Assembly: GCA_031268525.1 (NCBI GenBank)
Contig: JAIRXA010000121.1
Coordinates: 1 to 20,166 of the forward strand
Source of the DNA: Coriobacteriales bacterium
Lineage (GTDB): Bacteria > Actinomycetota > Coriobacteriia > Coriobacteriales > UBA8131
Length of the DNA: 20,166 nucleotides
Direction: 5' to 3'
Of the stretch, positions 13,856 through 20,166 are shown one piece after another; position 1 is the stretch's first letter; every line of letters begins with the position of its first letter. A model generated the notes under the pieces. That model ran no database searches and was not told the origin of the DNA. It was given only the letters and a program-made list of their open reading frames with translations. A program made the translations under genes and the position numbers.

Positions 13856-15442
13856 CTATGCCCACGGTGTTTCGGCGACAGCATTCTTTCCGGCAATGCG
13901 GCCGAATACGAGAGCGTCCGCTTGGAAACTTCCCAAGATTCCGTCTGTTCCAAGATGCCCTCCGGCGCACAAGCCTGCCGCATATAAACCAGGGATAACA
14001 GTTCCATCGCAGTCCCTGACTCGAGCATCGCGGTCAGAGTCGAAGCCCCCCAATGTGGGGTAGGGATGGACGCTCATGGTGGGCCCTGCATAATACGGTG
14101 GGGTAGCAATTTTCCATAGGAAATAGTCTGGCTTTCCAAACTCGGGATCTACGCTGTCGTCGCAATATGAGTTATACCGATGTATCGTCTCTAAGAGCGC
14201 GTCTGTGGGGACGCCCCATGTCTCATGAATCTGCTGAGCAAGCTCTTCAAAGGTGTCTGCCCTTTTGACATCCCCATCTGCGACCCACTTGTCAAGAGTT
14301 TCGTCGTTGACATAGCCCATCTTATACTCGCCATTAACAAGGTGGTCGTCTGAAATCACCAGATACACATGATCTGTCTGCTTGAGCACTTCTGCGGCTA
14401 GCGTGCCACGACACTTCGACTCGTCAATAAATCGTTGTCCTTCGAGGTTGACGTGCAATTCGTTGGGCGACCGTGTCAGGCCAGCAAAGGCAACTCCCTT
14501 TTTGAGGTACTCGAAAGAGGCATAAAAACCCTCGCATGCTATGGTACTCATTTGTCTGGTTCCAACACCGATTCTCTCACCGGCTCTGATTGCTTCACCA
14601 GTATAGGGACCAAACGGAACGCCCTGGTTGCCATAGTACTGTCCAGCTTCCAAGACGTCCTCTGGGACGGTCGGCCAGTGCTTACGAATCATCATCTCGT
14701 CGTTTACCCAGACGCCGGTACCCATGATCACGGCTTTTAAAGCCTTAAAGTTGACTTTACTACCGTCGGCATCAAGGGCGATAATCCCGACAATCCGATC
14801 GTTCTTCTTTACGAAATCAACCATGGTCATTTCGGTAAGCAGCTTGCCGCCTGCTGCAAGGTAGAGTTCCCGCAGCGTCGACACAGGTGATCCCGAATGC
14901 AAGTCATACGCGTAGGTTCCTTGACCCTGACGCCCCTCAGCGAATTTCAATACGTTTTGGAAGGCAACGCCACGGTCGAGTAGGAAATTGATGCCATCAA
15001 CGCTCTGATCGGCCAGAATCTTGAGCATTTCCGGGTCACCTTTGTTTTCGCCCGCAGCCAGCATGTCTTTGTAAAGCAAGTCAGCACTGTCTTCTGGGAC
15101 ACTGGGATCAGGTTGGGGCAGGTTTAGCTGTGAGCTCCATGCTACGAGTTTTCCTGAATCGCCCGAAGCGCCACCGAGTTCTGCAAAACGCTCAACGATT
15201 ATAACGCTTGCACCTGCTTCGATTGCCTCAGTAGCGGCGCTCATACCTGCCAGACCACTTCCTACGATAACGACTTCTGCCTCGTAATCCCAGGAGATTT
15301 CTCCCCCGTCGTCTTCTGGAGACACTCCTTGCTGTGAGCCACAGGCGGTAAGAGGGGCTATGGCAGCGAGACCTCCTGCAGCGACTGAGCCTTTGATAAA
15401 TCCCCTTCTTGAAATCGAGCGCGCTTCGTTTTCCTCTTTCAT
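13856..15442 (-). CDS. Tat-exported FAD-dependent oxidoreductase lipoprotein, second copy type
   Basis: Predicted 528 residues, same superfamily as the 10792 gene but clearly diverged from it. Signal: SRRGFIKG with lipobox LTAC (Cys34), so Tat-exported and lipid-anchored. FAD fold: VVIVGSGLAGMSAA at 57-70, Glu84 after strand 2, and RFAELGGASGDSGK in the loop that follows. The C-terminus has GTVIPGLYAAGLCAGGHLGTDGILGSFQ, close to the fumarate reductase/urocanate reductase consensus. No fused FMN or haem domain. Start ATG 15442 is preceded by GGGAGAAG; the longer open frame runs into the leader. Transcribed divergently from the membrane LuxR regulator across 282 bp, the arrangement in which this regulator type usually controls the reductase. 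Substrate unknown. Confidence 0.92.
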   Translation of the reverse strand: MKEENEARSISRRGFIKGSVAAGGLAAIAPLTACGSQQGVSPEDDGGEISWDYEAEVVIVGSGLAGMSAATEAIEAGASVIIVERFAELGGASGDSGKLVAWSSQLNLPQPDPSVPEDSADLLYKDMLAAGENKGDPEMLKILADQSVDGINFLLDRGVAFQNVLKFAEGRQGQGTYAYDLHSGSPVSTLRELYLAAGGKLLTEMTMVDFVKKNDRIVGIIALDADGSKVNFKALKAVIMGTGVWVNDEMMIRKHWPTVPEDVLEAGQYYGNQGVPFGPYTGEAIRAGERIGVGTRQMSTIACEGFYASFEYLKKGVAFAGLTRSPNELHVNLEGQRFIDESKCRGTLAAEVLKQTDHVYLVISDDHLVNGEYKMGYVNDETLDKWVADGDVKRADTFEELAQQIHETWGVPTDALLETIHRYNSYCDDSVDPEFGKPDYFLWKIATPPYYAGPTMSVHPYPTLGGFDSDRDARVRDCDGTVIPGLYAAGLCAGGHLGTDGILGSFQADALVFGRIAGKNAVAETPWA

Positions 15443-15638
15443 AAAGCATCTTCTCCCATTCTTGTGTCGTTTTTCTGCGTAAACAGCATGATTTGCCGTT
15501 AGCGCAGAAATACGATAGAGCACAAAGGGACAAGCAGGAGACTATTTGGCAGCTCACCAAAGCCTGGTTTTGTACTTAAATCAGCGTCGTATTTTTCTAG
15601 TCTCTCAAAGACTGCCCTCATGAGCAGCATTGCGATAT

Positions 15639-15647
15639 TGCTATAAT
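15639..15647 (+). promoter_or_regulatory. Extended -10 promoter of the LuxR regulator
   Basis: TGCTATAAT: a TG-N extension followed by a perfect TATAAT at 15642-15647, about 78 nt before the GTG start. No -35 consensus is evident, which extended -10 promoters can dispense with. No equally good minus-strand promoter for the flavoprotein gene was found in the shared 282-bp region, consistent with its needing an activator. Confidence 0.55.
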
Positions 15648-15724
15648 CTCGCATTGTGTTTTGCGGGTCGGGAATAAACTATGCCAAAAGTTTGTAATAC
15701 ATTGATCGGATAGAGGGGTACAGG

Positions 15725-17205
15725 GTGTCAGACGCGCAAACTCCTTCCCAAGACAGCCGCAAGGGTCACGCACGCTCTCTCGAACTCTTTCCGGTCAGGC
15801 TCTTAGGATTCGGGCTGTTCATCGCATGGGGCTCGCTTGTTGTATCCCTCGAGAAAAACCTGGGTGTCGCTTCTCTCTCATCGCCTGTTTCACGCCTGCT
15901 TATCATATCTGCACTTTGTGCAGCGTGTTATATCGCCATTGCGTGGTTTGTGCATGCGACCGGACGCAGCTTTTGGAGCAGAAAAGTCGTCCTTGCCTGC
16001 TGCATTCTTGGAGCGTTCTTTCCTCTTTTGGAAGAGTTTGCAGCCTACGCCTCTCTTTTTGCCATCGACGTCTGTGCAATTATCTCTTACAGCCTTGTTA
16101 CCGTCGGACTGTTTCTCATGTGGAATGTCCAAATAGCAGCGCATCATCCCAGAACTGCCTGGACTGCTTATGCAGGATCAATGACACTGGCTGCGTGCGT
16201 TTATTTTCTTGTAAATGTACTGGGGGATATCGCCCTCTTGATCTCGTTGCTGGTGCTCCCCATGCTCAGCGGCATACTTCTTATCATGAGCACTCGCTTG
16301 CCACGGGACTCCGACGATGTTGTTGAAGAAAAGGTCGACTGGAAAGTTCCCTGGCGTCCGGTTCTTTTAATTCTGGCGTTTTCGTTTGCATTTGGGCTTG
16401 TGATGCATTACGAGGGTAACGCGGGGGTGCCAAGCGAGCTCGGGCGTCTTGTGGCGTCCTGCATCATTTTGTTTTGTGTCATGGCGCTGTTTTCACACTT
16501 CGATGAGAACATCATTGCCAAAGCTTCTTCCCTCTTTGTGGTTGCCGCGCTTTTGCTGTGTGGGATAGAAGGATTCGATGACTTCTTTGGTATGGGAAAA
16601 CTTCTGGTAAGCATCGGTTATTACGCTCTCATGCTCTACGTCTATTTTGCGTTGAGCACCATTTGTTTTCGCTATAAAGCGCGCGTCGAATGGCTCTTTG
16701 GAATCATCCAGGCGATGTATTTCCTCATGTTTGCGCCAAGTGGTCTGTTTGGCAACTGGCTCAAAGTCGCGAGTGCTCACCTTGAGTTCCCTCTTGTCGA
16801 TAGTACCGTGTGCGCAACTGCCATTCTGGTGATGTCACTGAGTCTGCTTCTTCTTACGAAGAGCACTTTCAACGATACATGGGGAATAAAAGCGCTTAAG
16901 AAAGTTTCAAACGATGCGCCCCAAGCGTGCAGGTCGAACAATTTTCAATGGGGGGGGGGGGGTACTTCAAAGACCGAGTTTATTATTGCGCGATGATTGC
17001 CAGACAATATGGACTTACTCACCGAGAAGAAGAGGTTCTCTCCTTGCTGGCGGAGAATAGGTCCTTTGCTGAAATTGAGTCTACCCTCTATATCGCACAC
17101 GGCACACTGCGCGTTCATGTGCAACATCTTTATGCCAAATTAGACGTGCACTCAAAAGAAGAAATTTGCGTATTCATCAACACTTTCCCAGGAGCTCGGA
17201 TGTAG
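15725..17205 (+). CDS. Membrane LuxR-family regulator, frame-interrupted at a G13 tract (phase-variable candidate)
   Basis: Two reading frames make one protein. The first (15725-16996, GTG start, GAGGGG 6 nt upstream) has about 12 hydrophobic helices spread over residues 23-390 and then stops shortly after the G-run at 16950-16962. The second, in the -1 frame from the G-run to 17205, is a LuxR C-terminal HTH: YGLTHREEEVLSLLAENRSF, then IESTLYIAHGTLRVHVQHLY and KLDVHSKEEI. With 14 (or 11) G the frames join into about 493 (or 492) residues, the normal build of Eggerthellaceae membrane LuxR regulators. As sequenced (13 G) the product is 423 residues without a DNA-binding domain. A -1 ribosomal or transcriptional slip on the tract could still make some full-length protein. 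An assembly error in the homopolymer is the alternative. Probable target: the divergent flavoprotein gene. Confidence 0.88.
16950..16962 (+). repeat. Homopolymer tract G13 inside the LuxR regulator gene
   Basis: Thirteen consecutive G. The upstream frame enters it as TGG GGG..., and the HTH frame leaves it as GGG TAC TTC (Gly-Tyr-Phe). One extra G or two fewer G would align them. The tract lies between the last membrane helix and the DNA-binding domain, so changes in length toggle the HTH without altering the membrane half. Confidence 0.95.
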
Positions 17206-17304
17206 ATCGTGCTTCTGGATTGTTGGCACGCTCAGGATCATACTCATCTATAATGTGATGGGTAAAAACGGCTGCCTGATACAACTATGGAGAAAGCAGA
17301 TGAG

Positions 17305-17544
17305 ATGAGCGCCGCGCAGACCATGGCAATATGGATGTTTTATATGCTATCTCTGCTGAAAAGGCGGCTCGGTCTGACGTGGGATGAGTTTGACGGTATC
17401 CGGCGGGAGTATGGCCTGTCTACGTTTCTTTTGGAGCATTATGAGTTGCTTCATTACTATGATAACGACTATGTTGTAGATGACACGCTCAGGTATATCA
17501 GGGAACAGGGCGGTGATGTCCTTGAACTGCAAAGAGTTGGCTGA
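17305..17544 (+). CDS. DUF3791-family small protein
   Basis: Predicted 79 residues from ATG 17305 (85 if ATG 17287 is used; GGAGAAAG in front of 17305 favours the shorter form). The pattern of a hydrophobic N-terminal helix, LTWDEFDGIRREYG, then LLEHYELLHYYDNDYVVDDT with a terminal helix is that of DUF3791 proteins, which are short and usually lie next to DUF3990 genes, as here. A TATAAT at 17249-17254 upstream may be its promoter. Overlaps the next gene by 29 nt. Function unproven; the family is often discussed as toxin-antitoxin-like because of its neighbourhood. Confidence 0.75.
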   Translation: MSAAQTMAIWMFYMLSLLKRRLGLTWDEFDGIRREYGLSTFLLEHYELLHYYDNDYVVDDTLRYIREQGGDVLELQRVG

Positions 17545-18064
17545 GCTTCTCTATCATGGCACATTCACTGCTTTTTCGGAAATAGATCTGTCGAGGAGCG
17601 CACCAAAAAAGGATTTCGGTCGTGGCTTCTATACAACCAACGATCTTGAACAGGCCAGGAAATTCGCTCGGCTCAAAGCTGCCCGGGAGAACGGTAGCCA
17701 GGGATATGTGCTCACATTCAGCTTCATCGATAAGGGGGATTTGAACGTACGGATATTCCAGTCCGCCGATGAGGCTTGGTTCGATTTCGTACTCCGCAAT
17801 CGCGGTTTTGGGTGCTATGCAGGATTGAAGGACAGCGCTGTTCCTGACATTGTCATCGGTCCGGTTGCTGATGACGCTGTGGGTCTGGTACTCAACACTT
17901 TCATTGACGGCGTATATGGAGATCCAAACTCATCCGAGGCAAAGCGCACGGCGATAAGACTACTGCTCACCCAAAAGCTTCACAGTCAGATTTTTTTTGG
18001 GACGAAACGGGCTGTGGACGCTTTGATTTTTAAGGGGATCAGCGATGTTTATCTTGACCGATGA
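17516..18064 (+). CDS. DUF3990-family protein, ADP-ribosyltransferase-like fold
   Basis: Predicted 182 residues from ATG 17516, which overlaps the DUF3791 gene. Visible motifs: LYHGT at 12-16, DFGRGFYTTNDLEQARKFA at 33-51 and DEAWFDFVLRNR at 85-96, the core of DUF3990. HGT followed by FGxGFY is laid out as in PARP/diphtheria-type ADP-ribosyltransferases (His and Tyr of an H-Y-E triad). The third catalytic residue cannot be assigned with confidence; Glu86 is one candidate. It may modify a cellular target or a nucleic acid, with its partners as controllers, but this is inference. Near the 3' end an 8-T run (17991-17998) is read in frame. The next gene starts inside its last 20 nt. Confidence 0.8.
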   Translation: MSLNCKELAELLYHGTFTAFSEIDLSRSAPKKDFGRGFYTTNDLEQARKFARLKAARENGSQGYVLTFSFIDKGDLNVRIFQSADEAWFDFVLRNRGFGCYAGLKDSAVPDIVIGPVADDAVGLVLNTFIDGVYGDPNSSEAKRTAIRLLLTQKLHSQIFFGTKRAVDALIFKGISDVYLDR

Positions 18065-18269
18065 GGTCATTGAAAGCACGATAAGCAGCACAAGCGGCCT
18101 TATCGTCGCAACGGTTGCAGAAAAGACGAACCTGTCTGTCAAGGACGTATCCGAGCGCTTTCTTGATTCAAAGACATTTGCTCTCTTGCGGAACAAAGAT
18201 ACAGGATACTATTGGGACAGCATCGCCGAACTTATCGATATGTTCACCGCTGAACTCAAACTCACCTGA
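18045..18269 (+). CDS. Small conserved-type protein, third gene of the DUF3791-DUF3990 cassette
   Basis: Predicted 74 residues, soluble, mildly acidic. ATG 18045 has AAGGGG 7 nt upstream, inside the DUF3990 gene, so it is translationally coupled. The sequence reads as a helix (ILTDEVIESTISSTSGLIVA), a short helical segment (NLSVKDVSERFLDSKTFALL) and a polar tail (NKDTGYYWDSIAELIDMF). No domain is recognised with certainty; proteins of this look occur beside DUF3990 genes, and it may be an antitoxin or a processivity partner of the upstream enzyme. No signal peptide or membrane segment. Confidence 0.65.
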   Translation: MFILTDEVIESTISSTSGLIVATVAEKTNLSVKDVSERFLDSKTFALLRNKDTGYYWDSIAELIDMFTAELKLT

Positions 18270-18374
18270 AACACAGACGTGTCCTTGCTCACAGGTCACC
18301 TACGACCCCTGCCTCATATGTATTGTCACCCACGAATGGGTCACTCACGCCCCCCTGTACTTCTCAGTCCTCGC

Positions 18375-18423
18375 CCATCCCCAAAAGCAGGCAGTCGAAG
18401 ATTTAAGGAATAGTTAAGGCTTG
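18375..18423 (+). promoter_or_regulatory. 49-bp regulatory repeat, right copy, with TTAAGG pair
   Basis: Counterpart of 9480-9528. TTAAGG at 18403-18408 and 18414-18419 are in direct orientation 11 bp apart, and a GGTTAAGAACC palindrome lies shortly after (18434-18444). It is upstream of the ABC/FtsX operon. The tandem spacing suits an OmpR-family regulator dimer; the response regulator at 6283 is the natural candidate. TTAAGG itself may replace the -35 of the promoter. Confidence 0.65.
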
Positions 18424-18457
18424 GGACAAGACTGGTTAAGAACCGATGAGGCACAAT

Positions 18458-18489
18458 AGAGCCGCAAGAAAAGGCGGCTCTCTTTTTTT
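18458..18489 (+). terminator. Intrinsic terminator in the ABC operon leader
   Basis: AGAGCCGC (18458-18465) pairs with GCGGCTCT (18474-18481) around AAGAAAAG, followed by C and seven T (18483-18489). It lies between the TTAAGG pair and the ABC start codon, so it could attenuate transcripts started at the repeat, release a short leader RNA, or simply end read-through from the DUF3990 cassette. Confidence 0.75.
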
Positions 18490-18557
18490 GGAGGAATCAG
18501 GCAGGGACGTGCCGATTAATTGCGTGCTCGCATTCTGCGACACTGAGGGGGAAACGC

Positions 18558-19478
18558 GTGGAACCAGCTATGACTCACAACATCATTACCACTGACAAAC
18601 TCTGCAAGACCTTCTCTACAGGCGGCCTGCAGCAACACGTCCTGCGCAATCTGGATCTACAGATTCGCACAGGAGACTTTACCGTTATCATGGGCGCATC
18701 GGGCGCGGGAAAGTCTACGCTGCTCTATGCGCTTTCTGGCATAGACACGCCAACACTTGGCAAAATTCGCTTTGGCGACGAGGAGATCGACCGCATGAGC
18801 AGTGATCGCTTGGCGGTATTCCGGCGCAGGAACTGCGGCTTTGTCTTTCAGCAGATATACCTGTGCGACAACATGAGCCTGATGGACAACGTCATGGCGG
18901 CAGGGCTTCTCGTTAACAGAAACCGCAGGCAGGTGGCGGCAAGAGCGGCAGAGTTGTTCATACACATGGGACTTACCGAGCAGGATTGGCACAAGTTCCC
19001 GGCTCAACTTTCTGGCGGTGAGGCGCAGCGCGGCGCCATCGTTCGCGCGCTCATCAATACGCCCACTGTCCTGTTCGCCGACGAACCGACCGGTTCGCTC
19101 AACTCCGCTTCGGGCGACGCCGTACTGGATCTGCTGACGCAGACAAATCGGGATGGGCAGAGCATCATCATGGTTACCCACGACCTGAAATCCGCCCTGC
19201 GCGGCAAGCGGGTACTGTACCTGAAGGACGGGATCATTCGCGGCGAATGTGCCCTGGGAAACTATCTTGGAGACATCGACGTAGACAGAGGGACGGTCCT
19301 TTTGTCTACTCAACGAGAAACAGAAATCTCATCAACAACAACTGTGAGTAGACAAAAGGACCGTCCCTCTGTCTACGCAGAAAACCCCAGAGGAGGCTCC
19401 GTAGGCGAAGACACAACGCACGAGGTCGTAACACGCCGTAAACGCCTGCACCGCTTTTTGGCGGAAATGGGCTGGTAA
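18558..19478 (+). CDS. ABC transporter ATPase (LolD/MacB type) with in-frame REP insertion
   Basis: Predicted 306 residues from GTG 18558 (GAGGGGG 6 nt upstream; ATG 18570 is the alternative). Complete ATPase: Walker A GASGAGKST at 46-54, Q-loop Gln98 in FVFQQIYL, signature LSGGEAQ at 151-157, Walker B VLFADEPTGS at 171-180 and switch His208 in MVTHDL. This is the class that powers FtsX-like permeases acting on envelope substrates or antimicrobial peptides rather than classic import. The normal family end is visible as GNYLGD (234-239) and RRKRLHRFLAEMGW (293-306). Between them residues 242-273 are encoded by an inverted pair of REP sequences, 96 bp long, which keeps the frame. The insertion lies beyond the catalytic core. 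The permease starts 3 nt after the stop. Confidence 0.95.
   Translation: MEPAMTHNIITTDKLCKTFSTGGLQQHVLRNLDLQIRTGDFTVIMGASGAGKSTLLYALSGIDTPTLGKIRFGDEEIDRMSSDRLAVFRRRNCGFVFQQIYLCDNMSLMDNVMAAGLLVNRNRRQVAARAAELFIHMGLTEQDWHKFPAQLSGGEAQRGAIVRALINTPTVLFADEPTGSLNSASGDAVLDLLTQTNRDGQSIIMVTHDLKSALRGKRVLYLKDGIIRGECALGNYLGDIDVDRGTVLLSTQRETEISSTTTVSRQKDRPSVYAENPRGGSVGEDTTHEVVTRRKRLHRFLAEMGW
19281..19376. repeat. Inverted REP pair (BIME-like) inside the ABC ATPase gene
   Basis: 19281-19309 and 19348-19376 are perfect 29-bp reverse complements, 38 nt apart. Each begins GTAGACA and ends GTCTAC, and carries the GGGACGGTCC loop shared with the REP copies near the transposase. The total length is 96 bp, or 32 codons. 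The whole unit can fold into a long cruciform. Confidence 0.93.
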
Positions 19479-19480
19479 CC

Positions 19481-20166
19481 ATGAGAAGCATCCTGCCCAT
19501 CACCCTCGCCAATCTGCGCCGCGCCAAAAGCCAGGCAGTGAGCCTTCTGGCCTTTGTCCTGATCGCGGCCCTGCTTCTGAATAGTGGCCTTTTGCTCATG
19601 TTGAGCTTCGGGAGCTTCTTTGACGAGCGCAGTGAGGCGCTTCACGCACCGCACTATGTTCTGATTGAGGAAGAGCGGCTGTTTACACAGGCGCAGCTTG
19701 ATTATCTCGAGAATTATTCCGGCGTGACCGAGACCGAGCACGAGACGGCGCTTTTTTGCGTGGGGGATATCGCCTATAGCAACGGAAAGATGCTCTCCCA
19801 TTTCATTTTCCTCGACGCCAGCGCAGGGCGAAACATGAACGATCTTACCCTCATGGAGGGAGCGGTGCCAAAAACAGCAGACGAAATCTGTCTCCCCTAT
19901 GTGTTCAAGGCTGGTGGAGGCTACGCGCTTGGCGATGTGTTTACGATTACCGCTAATGACCAAGAGCGCAGCTTCACTATCAGCGGTTTTTCTGAGGAGA
20001 TCATGCATGGCTCCATCAACAACCAGCTGTTCCAAGTCTATCTTTCCACACTTGGCTACGACAGGCTGGCTCAGGACATGCCAGGCGCCACCTGTGAGGT
20101 CATCCGAGTGCGCTTGCACGACCCGTCGGAGAGCGAAACGCTCTTTCGGGACAGCGCGCAGGAGTT
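19481..20166 (+). CDS. FtsX-like ABC permease, N-terminal part (cut by window edge)
   Basis: The first 228 residues are visible; the gene runs off the right edge. MRSILPITLANLRRAKSQ is a cytoplasmic start, followed by one long hydrophobic helix (about 19-43, AVSLLAFVLIAALLLNSG), then an external domain of at least 180 residues rich in charged and aromatic residues. This is the N-terminal plan of MacB/FtsX-type permeases with a large extracytoplasmic domain; the FtsX core helices are not in the window. Start ATG 19481 lies 3 nt after the ATPase stop, so the two are co-translated. The likely role, with the ATPase, is export, lipoprotein handling or antimicrobial-peptide resistance; the substrate cannot be deduced. 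Confidence 0.88.
   Translation, partial: MRSILPITLANLRRAKSQAVSLLAFVLIAALLLNSGLLLMLSFGSFFDERSEALHAPHYVLIEEERLFTQAQLDYLENYSGVTETEHETALFCVGDIAYSNGKMLSHFIFLDASAGRNMNDLTLMEGAVPKTADEICLPYVFKAGGGYALGDVFTITANDQERSFTISGFSEEIMHGSINNQLFQVYLSTLGYDRLAQDMPGATCEVIRVRLHDPSESETLFRDSAQE

Noticed and set aside
17991..17998. 8-T run near the end of the DUF3990 gene as a second phase switch
   Set aside because: Eight T is within ordinary range, the gene is in frame here, and a slip would only alter the last two dozen residues; no evidence for switching.
1..20166. CRISPR array, rRNA genes, prophage structural genes, plasmid origin
   Set aside because: No regularly spaced repeat-spacer pattern, rRNA motifs, capsid/portal/tail proteins or replication initiator were seen.

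Overview
The window looks like a chromosomal segment from an anaerobic actinobacterium of the Coriobacteriia, probably Eggerthellaceae. The reasons are two Tat-exported FAD-dependent (fumarate-reductase-like) lipoproteins, each next to a dedicated regulator, one of which is a roughly 12-helix membrane protein joined to a LuxR helix-turn-helix. That combination is typical of the family but not exclusive to it, so the placement is an inference. The first 5 kb and the signalling genes are G+C-rich and conserved in type. The 9.6-12.5 kb stretch looks more A+T-rich by eye and is accessory in character.

Layout. (1) 1-5153 is core: the N-terminal part of glutamine-dependent NAD synthetase (minus strand), then on the plus strand a TVP38/TMEM64 membrane protein, YchF, release factor 1 (prfA), its methyltransferase prmC and tRNA-Lys(TTT). 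(2) 5154-6136 is a Fic-domain gene between the tRNA 3' end and a second copy of that 3' end, which suggests integration or duplication at the tRNA. (3) 6283-8057 is an OmpR-type response regulator overlapping its sensor kinase. (4) 8119-9300 is a DUF4143-type AAA ATPase on the minus strand. (5) 9480-18423 is a roughly 8.9 kb accessory block bounded by two copies of a 49-bp regulatory repeat carrying TTAAGG pairs. It holds a LysR regulator divergent from a Tat flavoprotein, a REP-associated tyrosine transposase framed by inverted REP sequences, a second Tat flavoprotein divergent from the membrane LuxR regulator, and a DUF3791-DUF3990-small-protein cassette. (6) 18558-20166 is an ABC ATPase and the start of an FtsX-like permease, the usual partners of a two-component system like that in (3).

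How the genes relate. prfA and prmC form a functional pair: PrmC methylates the GGQ glutamine of RF1. The two-component pair and the ABC/FtsX pair probably belong to one envelope-stress or antimicrobial-peptide response that the accessory block has split. The two flavoproteins are likely alternative terminal reductases for organic electron acceptors, each under its own regulator.

The most striking observation is a run of 13 G residues exactly at the junction between the membrane half and the DNA-binding half of the LuxR regulator. In this sequence the run leaves the two halves out of frame; 11 or 14 G would join them. This looks like a phase-variation switch controlling an extracytoplasmic reductase. 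The second notable observation is a REP family with a constant loop and variable stems. One inverted pair frames the transposase, and another has inserted 96 bp (32 codons, frame kept) near the 3' end of the ABC ATPase gene.
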